A stretch of DNA of 64,000 nt from Actinospineispora eucalypti (lineage in GTDB: Bacteria; Actinomycetota; Actinomycetes; Mycobacteriales; Pseudonocardiaceae): positions 310,001 through 374,000 of the forward strand of contig JACHMT010000007.1 in NCBI GenBank assembly GCA_014208095.1, written 5' to 3'. The number at the start of each line of letters is the position of its first letter. Position 1 is the stretch's first letter. Below the pieces are notes generated by a model, which did not search any database, was not told the DNA's origin, and saw only the letters and a list, made by a program, of their open reading frames with translations. The translations under genes and the position numbers were made by a program. Below, piece by piece: positions 31,443-39,810 of this stretch.

Positions 31443-32315
31443 CTAGGTCGAAAGACCCAGTCGCTCGTTGATCTCCAGCACCGAGCGCGCCTTGTTCAGC
31501 GCGTAGAAGTGCAGCCCGGGTGCGCCACCGCGCAGCAGCTCGTCGCACTGCTCGGTGGCGTACTCGATGCCCATCCGCACCGCCGCCTCGGCGTCGTCGC
31601 CGACCTGGTCCAGCCGCCCGGCCAGCCGGTCCGGGATGCGCGCCTGGCACAGCGCGGTGAACCGCCGGATGCCGGACACCGACACGATCGGCATCACGCC
31701 CGGCACGATCGGCGCCTCGATGCCGATCCGCCGGGCGTCGTCCACGAACCGGAAGTAGTCGTCGTTGTCGAAGAACAGCTGGGTGATCACCACGCGGGCA
31801 CCCAGGTCGACCTTGCGCTTCAGGTGGCGCAGGTCGGACTCCCGGCTCTCCGCCCTGGGGTGCACCTCGGGGAAGCCGGCCACCGCCACCGAGAACTCCG
31901 GGTGCGCGTCCGCGACCAGCTCGTCGGCGTGCGCGAAGCCCTCCGGGTGCGGCGCCCACTCGACGCCGGGGGCCGGGTCCCCGCCCAGCGCGATGATGTT
32001 CCGCACCTGTGACTCACGCAGCCGGTCCAGCACCGATCGCACCTGCGCCCGGGACTGGTCGACCACGGTGAGGTGGCACATCACGTCCACCCCGAACTCC
32101 CGGTGCAGCGCGCTCACCAGGTCCACCGTCCGCTCGCGGGTGGACCCGCCCGCGCCGTAGGTCATCGAGCAGAACGCCGGGTTCAGGTCACCGACGATCG
32201 ACTTGGCCTCTCGGCGCAACGCGGCCTCGCCCGCCTCGGTCTTCGGCGGCCAGAACTCCACCGAGAGCACTGGGGCGGGCGCGGAGTAGATCTCCTGGAG
32301 CGTTCTCATTCCCAT
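31443..32315 (-). CDS. metF: 5,10-methylenetetrahydrofolate reductase
   Basis: Encodes 290 residues of the MetF TIM barrel: LSVEFWPPKTEAGE (catalytic Glu region), FCSMTYGAGGSTRERT, IIALGGDPAP (folate/FAD contacts), VAGFPEVHPRA, ITQLFFDNDDYFRF and APIVPGVMPI. It reduces methylene-THF to methyl-THF for methionine synthesis. The start overlaps the guaA stop: ATG 32315 gives MGMRTL, and ATG 32309 overlaps the stop exactly (ATGA) and is an equally good choice. Co-transcribed with guaA, an unusual pairing of methionine and purine metabolism. Confidence 0.92.
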   Translation of the reverse strand: MGMRTLQEIYSAPAPVLSVEFWPPKTEAGEAALRREAKSIVGDLNPAFCSMTYGAGGSTRERTVDLVSALHREFGVDVMCHLTVVDQSRAQVRSVLDRLRESQVRNIIALGGDPAPGVEWAPHPEGFAHADELVADAHPEFSVAVAGFPEVHPRAESRESDLRHLKRKVDLGARVVITQLFFDNDDYFRFVDDARRIGIEAPIVPGVMPIVSVSGIRRFTALCQARIPDRLAGRLDQVGDDAEAAVRMGIEYATEQCDELLRGGAPGLHFYALNKARSVLEINERLGLST

Positions 32316-33856
32316 TCGATGGTCCCCGGCGGCTTGCTGGTGACGTCGAGCACGACGCGATTGACCTCCGCTACCTCGTTGGTGATCCGGGTGGAGATGC
32401 GTTCGAGCACGTCATACGGCAGTCGCGTCCAGTCGGCGGTCATGGCGTCCTCCGAGCTGACCGGCCGCAGCACCACCGGGTGGCCGTAGCTGCGCCCGTC
32501 GCCCTGCACTCCGACGCTGCGCACGTCCGCCAGCAGCACCACCGGGCACTGCCAGATCGCCTTGTCCAGGCCGGCCGAGGTGAGCTCCTCGCGGGCGATC
32601 GCGTCGGCCGCGCGCAGCGTCTCCAGCCGTCCCGCGGTGACCTCGCCGATGATCCGGATGCCCAGGCCGGGACCGGGGAACGGCTGCCGGCCGACGATCG
32701 TCTCCGGCAGCCCCAGCTCCGCGCCGACCCGGCGCACCTCGTCCTTGAACAGCGTGCGCAGCGGCTCGACCAGCGCGAACTCGATGTCGTCGGGCAGCCC
32801 GCCCACGTTGTGGTGGCTCTTGATCGTGGCCGTCCCGGTGCCGCCACCGGACTCCACCACGTCCGGGTAGAGCGTGCCCTGCACGAGAAACCCGACATGC
32901 TCCGCCCGCGCCACCTCGGCGGTGGCGTTCTCGAACACCCGGATGAACTCCCGGCCGATGATCTTGCGCTTCTGTTCCGGCTCGGTCACCCCGGCCAGGG
33001 CGCCGAGGAACCGGTCCGCCGCGTCCACGGTGTGCAGCCGGGCGCCGGTGGCCGCCACGAAGTCCCGCTCCACCTGCTCCCGCTCGCCGGTGCGCAGCAG
33101 CCCGTGGTCGACGAACACGCAGGTCAGCCGGTCCCCGATGGCGCGCTGCACCAGTGCGGCGGCCACGGCGGAGTCCACCCCGCCGGACAGCGCGCAGATG
33201 GCGTGCCCGTCGCCGACCTGGGCGCGCACCGCGTCCACGGTGTCCTCGATGATCGACGCCGTGGTCCAGGACGGGGAGACGCCCGCCACGTCGCGCAGGA
33301 ACCGGCGCAGCACCTCCTGGCCGTGCGGCGAGTGCCCGACCTCCGGGTGGTACTGCACGCCGGCCAGCCGGCGGTCCAGGTCCTCGAACGCGGCCACGGC
33401 GGCCCGCTCCGAGGAGGCGGTCACGGTGAACCCCTCCGGGGCGCGCACCACCGAGTCGCCGTGGCTCATCCAGACCGGGTGCCGGCCGGGCAAGCCCTGG
33501 TGCAGCCGGCCGGCCTCGGCGCTCACGGTCAGCTCGGTGCGGCCGTACTCGCGGGTGCCGTCCGGCGCCACCTCGCCGCCCAGCGCGCGGGCCATCGCCT
33601 GGAAGCCGTAGCACAGCCCGAGCACCGGGATGCCCACGTTGAACAGCTCCGGGTCCACGCTCGGCGCGCCCTCGGCGTACACGCTGGACGGACCGCCGGA
33701 GAGGATCAAGGCGGCCGGCTTGCGGGCCACGATGTCGGCCACCGGCGTGTCCGACGGAATGATCTCCGAGAAGACCTGCGCCTCACGCACCCGCCGCGCG
33801 ATGAGCTGGGCGTACTGCGCCCCGAAATCTAAGACCAGAACGGTTGCCGGCTGCAC
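32306..33856 (-). CDS. guaA: GMP synthase (glutamine-hydrolysing)
   Basis: Encodes 516 residues. The N-terminal glutamine amidotransferase has VLVLDFGAQYAQLIARRVRE, the nucleophile in VLGLCYGFQAMA and the His/Glu in GVQYHPEVGHS. The ATP-pyrophosphatase domain has ICALSGGVDSAVAAAL (P-loop). The dimerisation domain ends with the conserved PPGTIEWE. It converts XMP to GMP. GTG 33856 matches the family N-terminus. Upstream extensions to 33973 are low-complexity and not credible. The 3' end overlaps metF. Confidence 0.95.
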   Translation of the reverse strand: MQPATVLVLDFGAQYAQLIARRVREAQVFSEIIPSDTPVADIVARKPAALILSGGPSSVYAEGAPSVDPELFNVGIPVLGLCYGFQAMARALGGEVAPDGTREYGRTELTVSAEAGRLHQGLPGRHPVWMSHGDSVVRAPEGFTVTASSERAAVAAFEDLDRRLAGVQYHPEVGHSPHGQEVLRRFLRDVAGVSPSWTTASIIEDTVDAVRAQVGDGHAICALSGGVDSAVAAALVQRAIGDRLTCVFVDHGLLRTGEREQVERDFVAATGARLHTVDAADRFLGALAGVTEPEQKRKIIGREFIRVFENATAEVARAEHVGFLVQGTLYPDVVESGGGTGTATIKSHHNVGGLPDDIEFALVEPLRTLFKDEVRRVGAELGLPETIVGRQPFPGPGLGIRIIGEVTAGRLETLRAADAIAREELTSAGLDKAIWQCPVVLLADVRSVGVQGDGRSYGHPVVLRPVSSEDAMTADWTRLPYDVLERISTRITNEVAEVNRVVLDVTSKPPGTIEWE

Positions 33857-34298
33857 CGCTTCACCGTACCCAGCCGCCCCGCCGGATCCAGCACCCGGCG
33901 CCGCCGCCCGTGACGAACACGACCGTCCCGGCGCGACGGCCCGCCCCGCCGGCGCGCCCAGTCGGAAGTTCACCCTTCAGAACGGTGGGTCGCGTCGAGT
34001 TCGGGAAATGGGCTCGGGGCCCGCCCGCACCCCGGCCCACGGCAAGCGGCTGTATGCGTGGCACCCTTCGTCACGCAGCGTCGCCAACCGCCGAGCCCGC
34101 GCGGGCAATTCCACGGCGGGTCCTCATCGAGTGCGACAGCATTCTGCTTCGATCTTGAAAAAACCAGACTCGTGTCGACCTCGAGGAACCGAGCGGGCCG
34201 AACCCGACCGACACCGGTCACACCCCGTAGCAAAGCCGGCGGCTCGGAACGGGAACCGCGCCAGGGCGACCACCGCGCCGCGATCCACGCCATCTTTC
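33857..34298. other. 442-bp region with no gene seen
   Basis: Between guaA and the LysE gene. No frame has family-like sequence or a good ribosome-binding site, and the plus- and minus-strand frames are Arg/Pro-rich shadows. It should contain the guaA promoter (minus strand). The stretch near 34130-34175 is more AT-rich than its surroundings but shows no clear hexamers. Confidence 0.5.
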
Positions 34299-34946
34299 TC
34301 AGTGGCTGCTTACCGCGACGCGGAGGCCGAGGGCGACCAGTACGGTGCCGGTGACCGCCTCCAGCCGGCGGCGGATGCGCGGGCGCCGGAACCACTCGCC
34401 GGCGCGGGCCACGCCGGCGGCGAACGCCAGGTAGACGGCGGTGTCCAGGACGATCTGCAGCGCGGCCAGCCCGGCGGTGGTGGCGAACAGCGGGCGTTCG
34501 GCCGGCACGAACTGCGGGTAGAAGGCGACCATGAACACCGCCGCCTTCGGGTTGGCCATCTGCACCATCAGCCCCTCGCCGAACGCCCGCCAGCCACCAC
34601 CGGCCGTCGGTTCCGGGCCCGCCTCGAGCGGGTCCGGAACCAGCCGACCCCGGCTCCGCCACGCCGCGAGCAGCGCCTTGCCGCCGAGGTACACCAGCAC
34701 CGCGGCGCCGACCACCCGCAGCACCAGGTACGCCACCTCGGACGCGGCGACCAGCGCGGCCACCCCGGCGGCCGCCAGCAGCGCCCACAGGTACAGGCCG
34801 AGCTCCAGCCCGAGCACCACCGGAACGGTCGGCCGGAAGCCGCGCAGCGCGGCCCGGCGCAGCACCAGCGCGGTGGCCGGACCCGGCGAAGCGGCAATGA
34901 TCAGGCAGGCGAACACGAACGCGGGCATGGAGGTGAGCAGGTCCAC
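34299..34946 (-). CDS. LysE-family translocator
   Basis: Encodes 215 residues with five or six membrane helices and the LysE/RhtB pattern: FACLIIAASPGPATALVLRR at the N-terminus (conserved SPGP), AAVLVYLGGKALLAAWRSRG, FGEGLMVQMANPKAAVFMVAF (conserved NPK) and a C-terminal helix pair. It probably exports an amino acid or a similar small molecule. The specificity is not predictable. Starts at GTG 34946. Monocistronic by appearance. Confidence 0.85.
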   Translation of the reverse strand: MDLLTSMPAFVFACLIIAASPGPATALVLRRAALRGFRPTVPVVLGLELGLYLWALLAAAGVAALVAASEVAYLVLRVVGAAVLVYLGGKALLAAWRSRGRLVPDPLEAGPEPTAGGGWRAFGEGLMVQMANPKAAVFMVAFYPQFVPAERPLFATTAGLAALQIVLDTAVYLAFAAGVARAGEWFRRPRIRRRLEAVTGTVLVALGLRVAVSSH

Positions 34947-34973
34947 GTCCGGATGTCTACCCGTCCGGGCCGC

Positions 34974-35136
34974 TCAAGGCGAGGGAGTTAGCTGGGACAG
35001 CCGCTCCACGACCTCGGCCGGAGCGGGCATCTCGGCCACTTCGGCGGCCAGCCGGGCGGTCGCGGCGCGAACCGCGTCGTCGGCCAGCAGGTGCCGCGCC
35101 CGGGCGGCAATCTCGTCGGCGGAGACTCCAGGCCGG
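34974..35136 (-). pseudogene. C-terminal remnant of a glycosyltransferase-like gene
   Basis: In this frame about 50 residues (GVSADEIAARARHLLADDAV, then AEVAEMPAPAEVVERLSQL) look like the extreme C-terminus of MGT/UGT-type macrolide glycosyltransferases, but upstream the same frame changes to Arg/His-rich nonsense and no nucleotide-sugar-binding motif is present. It is best read as the tail end of a deleted gene. It lies back to back with the start of the LLM oxidoreductase gene, so the deletion endpoint is near 35140. Confidence 0.45.
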
Positions 35137-35201
35137 CCGCCGTGCCGGGTCGCGCGGGTTTCCCAGGAATGCCCCGCCGTGCCGGCCCGTTGATCACGTC
35201 C

Positions 35202-36140
35202 ATGGAACTCGGCATCGTGCTGCCCCAACCCGCCTCGGACGCGCCCACCCCGGCGAACCTGGTGGAGACCACCATCGAGCAGGCCCGGCTGGCCGTCGGG
35301 CTGGGCGTCCGCTCGGCCTGGTTCGCCCAGCGGATGGACTTCGACGCGATCGCGCTGGCCGGCCTGGTCGGCCGGGAGTTGCCCGAGCTGACCGTGGGCA
35401 CCTCGGTGGTGCCGATCATCGGACGGCACCCGCTGGTGGTCGCGGCGCAGACCCGCACCACCCAGGCGGCCACCGGCGGGCGGTTCCAGCTGGGCCTGGG
35501 CCTCGGCGCGCGGAACTTCCTCGAGCCGCTGTTCGGCGTGACCGAGCCGCGCACGATCACCCAGCTGCGCGAGTTCCTGACCGTGCTGGACCCGCTGTTG
35601 CGCACCGGTGAGGTGGATTTCGCCGGACAGACGCTGACCGCCCGCACGGCCTGGTCCGGCCACCTGCCCGGTGCGCAGCCGCCGCCGGTGCTGGTCGCCG
35701 CCATGGGACCGAAGGCGCTGCGGGTCACCGGCGAGCTGGCCGACGGCACGCTCCCCTATCTGGCCGGCCCGAAGACGCTGGCCGAACACGTGGTGCCCAC
35801 GATCACCGAGGCCGCGTCGGCCGCCGGCCGGCCGGCGGCCAGGGTCGCCACACTGGTGGCCACCGTGGTCACCGACCGGGCCGAGGAGATCCGCGCGCGG
35901 GCCGTCCAGGAGATGGCGTTCTACGAGACCATCCCGTCCTACCGGGCGATGCTGGACCGCGAGGGTGTGGCGCGGGCCGGCGAGCTGGCCGCGATCGGCA
36001 GCGCCGAGCAGGTGGCCGAGCAGCTGCGCGCCTACCGGGACGCCGGCGCCACCGAGCTGGTGCTCAGCCAGACCACCCTGGGCAACACCGAGGAGCAGCT
36101 CCGCACCTGGCAGCTCGCCGAGCAGGCCCGGGACTGGTGA
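35202..36140 (+). CDS. LLM-class F420-dependent oxidoreductase
   Basis: Encodes 312 residues of bacterial-luciferase-like TIM barrel: MELGIVLPQPASD at the start, AQRMDFDAIALAGLVGRELP, GTSVVPIIGRHPLVVAAQTR, GRFQLGLGLGARNF, PPPVLVAAMGPKALRVTGEL and GTLPYLAGPKTLAE. This matches the actinobacterial subgroup that uses reduced F420 rather than FMN. The substrate is unknown. ATG 35202 yields the standard N-terminus, and longer in-frame starts back to 35091 are not supported. Convergent with the VOC gene, 1 nt apart. Confidence 0.88.
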   Translation: MELGIVLPQPASDAPTPANLVETTIEQARLAVGLGVRSAWFAQRMDFDAIALAGLVGRELPELTVGTSVVPIIGRHPLVVAAQTRTTQAATGGRFQLGLGLGARNFLEPLFGVTEPRTITQLREFLTVLDPLLRTGEVDFAGQTLTARTAWSGHLPGAQPPPVLVAAMGPKALRVTGELADGTLPYLAGPKTLAEHVVPTITEAASAAGRPAARVATLVATVVTDRAEEIRARAVQEMAFYETIPSYRAMLDREGVARAGELAAIGSAEQVAEQLRAYRDAGATELVLSQTTLGNTEEQLRTWQLAEQARDW

Positions 36141-36141
36141 C

Positions 36142-36639
36142 TCAGGACCCGGCGTGGGCGGCGCGCAGCGCCGCGAGGTCCAGCTTGACCATGCCGAGCA
36201 TCGCCCGGGAAGCCCGGGCCGCCTTCTCCGGATCCGGGTCGGTGACCATGTCGATCAGCTCCGCCGGCCCCACCTGCCAGCAGACGCCGTAGCGGTCGCG
36301 CAACCAACCGCAGGCGGTGCCCTGCCCGCCGCCGTCGGTCAGCCGGTCCCAGTAGTAGTCGATCTCCGCCTGGTCCGCGCAGTCGATCTGGAACGAGACC
36401 GCCTCGTCAAACTTGAACTCGGGGCCGCCGTTCAACGCCACGAACCGCTGGCCGTTGATCTCGAACTCCACGGTGACCACCGTGCCCACCGGCCCCGGCC
36501 CGGCCTCGGTGTACCGGGCGACCCGGCCGACCTTGCCGTCCTTGAACACCGAGCAGTAGAACTCGGCGGCCTCCTCGGCCTTGCCGTCGAACCACAGGCA
36601 GGTGGTGAATCCCTTGATCATTGCCGTCTCCTCGCTCAT
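36142..36639 (-). CDS. VOC superfamily protein (PhnB-like)
   Basis: Encodes 165 residues. It has the PhnB/3-demethylubiquinone-methyltransferase-like VOC pattern: TCLWFDGKAEEAAEFYCSVF, VTVEFEINGQRFVALNGGPE, SFQIDCADQAEIDYYWDRLT, GWLRDRYGVCWQVGP and a C-terminal AMLGMVKLDLAAL. Despite that old annotation these proteins are not methyltransferases. They bind metals or small ligands and their role is unsettled. ATG 36639 or ATG 36621 (MIKGF) could be the start. Followed, on the same strand but upstream, by the hydroxyacid oxidase gene. Confidence 0.85.
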   Translation of the reverse strand: MSEETAMIKGFTTCLWFDGKAEEAAEFYCSVFKDGKVGRVARYTEAGPGPVGTVVTVEFEINGQRFVALNGGPEFKFDEAVSFQIDCADQAEIDYYWDRLTDGGGQGTACGWLRDRYGVCWQVGPAELIDMVTDPDPEKAARASRAMLGMVKLDLAALRAAHAGS

Positions 36640-36679
36640 CGGGGTCGATGCAGGTACCGACCAGGCGTCGCGAGAAAAC

Positions 36680-37852
36680 TCATCGCGGGGTGTGGCGCAG
36701 CGCTCCTTTCGCGCGAAGGTCGGCGAGCGTGGGGTAGCCGTCCACGGCCATGATCAGGTCGGCCTCGGCCAGCAGCGAGCGGAGCACGTGCACGACACCG
36801 TCGGCGCCCTCCAGGGCCAGGCCGTAGACGTAGGGGCGGCCCACGCCGACGGCGGTGGCGCCCAGTGCCAACGCCTTGATCACGTCGGCGCCGGTGCGCA
36901 CGCCGGAGTCGAAGAGCACGGGCAGGCCGTCGGCCGCTTCGACCACCTCCGGGAGCGCGTCCAGGGCGGCCAGCCCGCCGTTGGCCTGGCGTCCGCCGTG
37001 GTTGGAGCAGTAGATCCCGTCCACGCCGCCGTCCCTGGCCCGGCGCGCGTCCTCCGGGTGACAGATGCCCTTGAGGATCAGCGGAAGGTCGGTGAGCGAC
37101 CGCAGCCAGGGCAGGTCGTCCCAGGTCAGCGGGTTCCCGAAGATCCCGACCCACTCCAGCACGGCGGCCCGGGGGTCCTCCTCGGGCGGTTTGGCCAGCC
37201 GGGCGCGGAAGACCGGGTCGGAGGTGTAGTTGGCCAGGCAGTGGCCGCGCAGCTGGGGGAAGTTGCTCGCCGCCAGGTCGCGCGGGCGCCAGCCGGTGAC
37301 CCAGGTGTCCAGGGTGACCACGATCCCCTTGAACCCCGCTTCTTCCGCGCGGCGCACCAGGCTCTCGGCCAACGCCCGGTCGGTCGGGGTGTAGAGCTGG
37401 AAGAAGCCCGGGGTCTCCCCGAACTCCGCCGCGACCCGCTCCATCGGGTCCACGGTGAGCGTGGAGGCCACCATCGGCACGCCGGTGCGGGCGGCCGCGC
37501 GGGCGGTCGCCAGGTCGCCGTGCCCGTCCTGGGGGCACAGCCCGATGACGCCGACCGGGGCCATGAACAACGGGGTGGGCAGGCGCAGGCCGAACAGGTC
37601 CACGGACAGGTCCCGCTCCGCCGCGCCGACCATCATCCGGGGCACCAGCCCCCACCGCTGGAACGCCGTCACGTTGGCGCGCTGGGTGAACTCGTCCCCC
37701 GCGCCGCCGGCGATGTAGCTGAGCAGCGACGGAGCGAGCGCCGCCCGCGCCCGGGCCTCCAGCTCCTCGTAGGTCATCGGCATGCTCGGCAGCACCCCGG
37801 ACAGCCCGCCCAGGTAGATCTCGATCTGGTAGTCCCCGAACCTCGGGCTCAT
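36680..37852 (-). CDS. FMN-dependent alpha-hydroxyacid oxidase / lactate 2-monooxygenase-like
   Basis: Encodes 390 residues of the glycolate-oxidase/L-lactate-dehydrogenase TIM barrel. Visible are YIAGGAGDEFTQRANVTAF near the N-terminus, LFMAPVGVIGLCPQDGHGDL, LKGICHPEDARRARDGGVDG (FMN-binding Lys), the active-site loop IYCSNHGGRQANGGLAALD (His and Arg) and LFDSGVRTGADVIKALALGA. It oxidises a 2-hydroxyacid, probably lactate or a larger analogue, to the keto acid or decarboxylated product. GGGGAG 7 nt before ATG 37852 supports the start. Its start overlaps the stop of a tiny upstream ORF. Confidence 0.88.
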   Translation of the reverse strand: MSPRFGDYQIEIYLGGLSGVLPSMPMTYEELEARARAALAPSLLSYIAGGAGDEFTQRANVTAFQRWGLVPRMMVGAAERDLSVDLFGLRLPTPLFMAPVGVIGLCPQDGHGDLATARAAARTGVPMVASTLTVDPMERVAAEFGETPGFFQLYTPTDRALAESLVRRAEEAGFKGIVVTLDTWVTGWRPRDLAASNFPQLRGHCLANYTSDPVFRARLAKPPEEDPRAAVLEWVGIFGNPLTWDDLPWLRSLTDLPLILKGICHPEDARRARDGGVDGIYCSNHGGRQANGGLAALDALPEVVEAADGLPVLFDSGVRTGADVIKALALGATAVGVGRPYVYGLALEGADGVVHVLRSLLAEADLIMAVDGYPTLADLRAKGALRHTPR

Positions 37853-37965
37853 CGCGGCTCCCCGTCGGCCACCAGTACTCCCTCGGCGAAACACGCGGCC
37901 ACCGCCGCACCGTCCCCGGCGTTCCAGGCCTGCGCCACCGCGGCGACAATCTCTTCGGCCGTCAT
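37849..37965 (-). CDS. 38-residue SnoaL-like N-terminal peptide, coupled upstream ORF
   Basis: A 38-codon ORF (MTAEEIVAAVAQAWNAGDGA, ending DGEPR) with a GGTGGGG sequence upstream. Its TGA overlaps the ATG of the hydroxyacid oxidase gene (ATGA). The sequence resembles the first helix pair of NTF2/SnoaL-like proteins (AWNAGD-AAVAACFAEG), so it may be a truncated relic of such a gene. It may also be a functional upstream ORF that couples translation to the oxidase gene. Confidence 0.5.
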   Translation of the reverse strand: MTAEEIVAAVAQAWNAGDGAAVAACFAEGVLVADGEPR

Positions 37966-38044
37966 GACCCCACCGAACCGCCCGCGCGGCCGGCACGGAA
38001 GTCACCCGATTGTGAGCCTCGGCACTTACGGGCGGTCAGCGGTT

Positions 38045-38076
38045 TTACGCGGTGCATAATATTACGCAGCGCGTAA
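38045..38076 (+). promoter_or_regulatory. Possible operator: repeated TTACGC motif
   Basis: TTACGC occurs at 38045-38050 and 38062-38067 (17-bp spacing), and the second copy forms an inverted repeat with GCGTAA (38071-38076). It is close upstream of the small winged-helix-like gene at 38111 and could be its autoregulatory site. An AT-rich core (GCATAATATTACG) here may include the promoter. Confidence 0.4.
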
Positions 38077-38110
38077 GCCTATCGGTCAACTCAACGAGGA
38101 GATGAGACGG

Positions 38111-38353
38111 ATGAGTCGCCGGACGAGCGCCACATTGGCCGGTCTGAGCCGACGGGACCGCGCCATCCTGCGCGCGGTCGCCGAGGGTCGTTGCACGATC
38201 TCCGCCGCGTTCGGCGCCCCGCTGACCGTCGACGGCTACGCCATCTCCGACCAGTTCACCGTCGCGCGGCTCCGGAAGGCCGGCCTGATCACCACTCGGG
38301 GACCCCGCGCACTGCTCACCCACCAGGGACTGGAACTACTCCAAGCCGCCTGA
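38111..38353 (+). CDS. Small winged-helix-like protein
   Basis: Encodes 80 residues from ATG 38111: SRRDRAILRAVAEGRCTISA, then DGYAISDQFTVARLRKAGLI and RGPRALLTHQGLELLQAA. The pattern of helix, helix, recognition-like helix and terminal hairpin suggests a winged helix DNA-binding fold, such as found in small actinobacterial regulators. AGGAG at 38097-38101 is well spaced for ATG 38111 and too close for ATG 38102. Repeated TTACGC motifs upstream could be its own operator. No partner gene is obvious. Confidence 0.6.
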   Translation: MSRRTSATLAGLSRRDRAILRAVAEGRCTISAAFGAPLTVDGYAISDQFTVARLRKAGLITTRGPRALLTHQGLELLQAA

Positions 38354-38609
38354 GCAGCGCAACACGTTGAAGCGGAACTCGACCACACGTTCCGGCACAG
38401 GGAAACATTGCGGCGGCAGCTCCGATCAATAGTCCGTGAACTCGACCGACATCGACGACGAACCTCGCAGTGGCGCGATCCACTCGGTCTCGGCCGTGAG
38501 CGCCTCTTGGTGATGGCCGCTCAGAGCCTCGAATGCCCACCTCCGCCAGCTCATCGTCGAGCAGGCTCCACCATGGATGGACGTCCCCTGCCTGCACGGG
38601 CGCGCAACG

Positions 38610-39797
38610 TCAGGCCCCTCGCAGCACGACCGCCAGGAGCTCGGGCGCACTGAACTCTCGCGGGTAGGCCGTTTCGTGTTGCCTCAGAATTCCGAGCTCT
38701 TCCAACTGCCCGATCAGCTTGTGAGCGCGGGCATTGCTCACCCCCAGGTCGCGCGCGGCCTGCTTCGTGGTGAAGATCGGGCGCGCCAGTGCGAGGTCGA
38801 CAAGTCGCATGGCGGTCTCGGCCCGCATCTTGCTCTCTCGGATTCGCCGCTTGAGCTCGGTCTGCACACCCAGTAGCTCCCTGAGCTGCTGGTCCGTCTG
38901 GCGCGCCGAGGCCGCGATTCCAGTGGCGAAGAACTGAAGCCAGGTATCCCAGTCGCCCGAAGTGCTCACGCCCATCAGCGCGTTGTAGTAGTCGGCGCGG
39001 CGCGCTTCGAACCACGGTGACACCGTCAGAATCGGCTGGTCGAGCACCCCGCTATACAGGAAGTGCAAGACGATCAACAGGCGACCAATGCGCCCGTTCC
39101 CATCGTTGAACGGGTGCAGCGTTTCCAGCTGGTAGTGAGCCATGCCGGCCGCGACTACCGGATCGATCTCCAGATGGTTGCACTCGTCAAACCACTTCAC
39201 CCAGTCGCGGACCCTTCGATCGAGCTCGTCGCCCGGGGGATGCGGAACGAAGCGAGCGTCCCTCACCCGGCCTCCCCGGTTTCCGCCGATCACCACTTGG
39301 ATAGTCCGGATGCGTCCCGCCTGCTCGGTGTCGGCATCGGTGCCACGTACGAGCAGACGATGCAGCTCTGTCAAGAGGTTGAGGGAGAGTGGCCGACCAT
39401 CGCGCCGCCAGGCGTAGGCGTGCAGCGCCATACGCATGTAGTTAACGATCTCGCGCATGGTCGCGTCACCCTGCTCGACCTCCTCGTCTGCCGCCAGGAC
39501 GGCCTCGAGCGGCGCGTATGTCCCCTCCAAGGCCGAGGTGCTCTGCGCCTCTCGGCGCAAGACAGGCAGGCTCAGGAGGTCCGGACTCGGCAGCTGACGC
39601 GCCGAACTGTCCAGCGCCCCTAGCGCCCCCCGGGCGTCTGCGATCGCGTTGTACGTCTGCGGCTTGAGTGACGGACAGTCAGCAGCAAGGGGGTGTGCGC
39701 AGAAGGCGATATGCTGCCAGGGGCCGTAGCGTGGATCGTTGCCCTGGATCGGCACCAGTCTGCCCGTAGGGCTACCAACGAACTCCGCTGCGTCCAC
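38610..39797 (-). CDS. Fic/DOC-family AMPylase with winged-helix C-terminus
   Basis: Encodes 395 residues. A Fic_N-type region carries the inhibitory helix motif (S/T)xxxE(G/N) as TSALEG (residues 87-92), placing it in class II. The Fic core has HPFNDGNGRIGR (228-239) with catalytic His and the Asp/Asn/Arg needed for AMP transfer, so it should be active when the Glu is displaced. The C-terminal 70 residues form a winged helix (FTTKQAARDLGVSNARAHKL). Predicted to AMPylate a protein target and to bind DNA. GTG 39797 overlaps a 14-bp palindrome. It looks leaderless. Confidence 0.85.
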   Translation of the reverse strand: MDAAEFVGSPTGRLVPIQGNDPRYGPWQHIAFCAHPLAADCPSLKPQTYNAIADARGALGALDSSARQLPSPDLLSLPVLRREAQSTSALEGTYAPLEAVLAADEEVEQGDATMREIVNYMRMALHAYAWRRDGRPLSLNLLTELHRLLVRGTDADTEQAGRIRTIQVVIGGNRGGRVRDARFVPHPPGDELDRRVRDWVKWFDECNHLEIDPVVAAGMAHYQLETLHPFNDGNGRIGRLLIVLHFLYSGVLDQPILTVSPWFEARRADYYNALMGVSTSGDWDTWLQFFATGIAASARQTDQQLRELLGVQTELKRRIRESKMRAETAMRLVDLALARPIFTTKQAARDLGVSNARAHKLIGQLEELGILRQHETAYPREFSAPELLAVVLRGA

Positions 39798-39810
39798 AGT
39801 TTCAACTGTA
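39795..39810 (-). promoter_or_regulatory. Palindrome and -10 over the fic start
   Basis: ACAGTT-TC-AACTGT (39796-39809) is a perfect 6-2-6 palindrome overlapping both the GTG start of the Fic gene and a minus-strand -10 hexamer TACAGT (39810-39805) that lies 7 nt before the start. Further TTTCAAC/GTTGAAA copies lie within 50 bp upstream. This is a natural site for autorepression by the C-terminal winged helix of Fic. That is inference. Confidence 0.45.

Noticed and set aside
32306..33973. Longer GuaA with 39 extra N-terminal residues
   Set aside because: The extension is Arg/Gly/Ala-rich low complexity; the family N-terminus begins at GTG 33856.
38354..38609. Antitoxin gene next to Fic
   Set aside because: Short minus-strand frames here lack ribosome-binding sites and protein-like composition; the Fic protein already has its inhibitory motif in cis.
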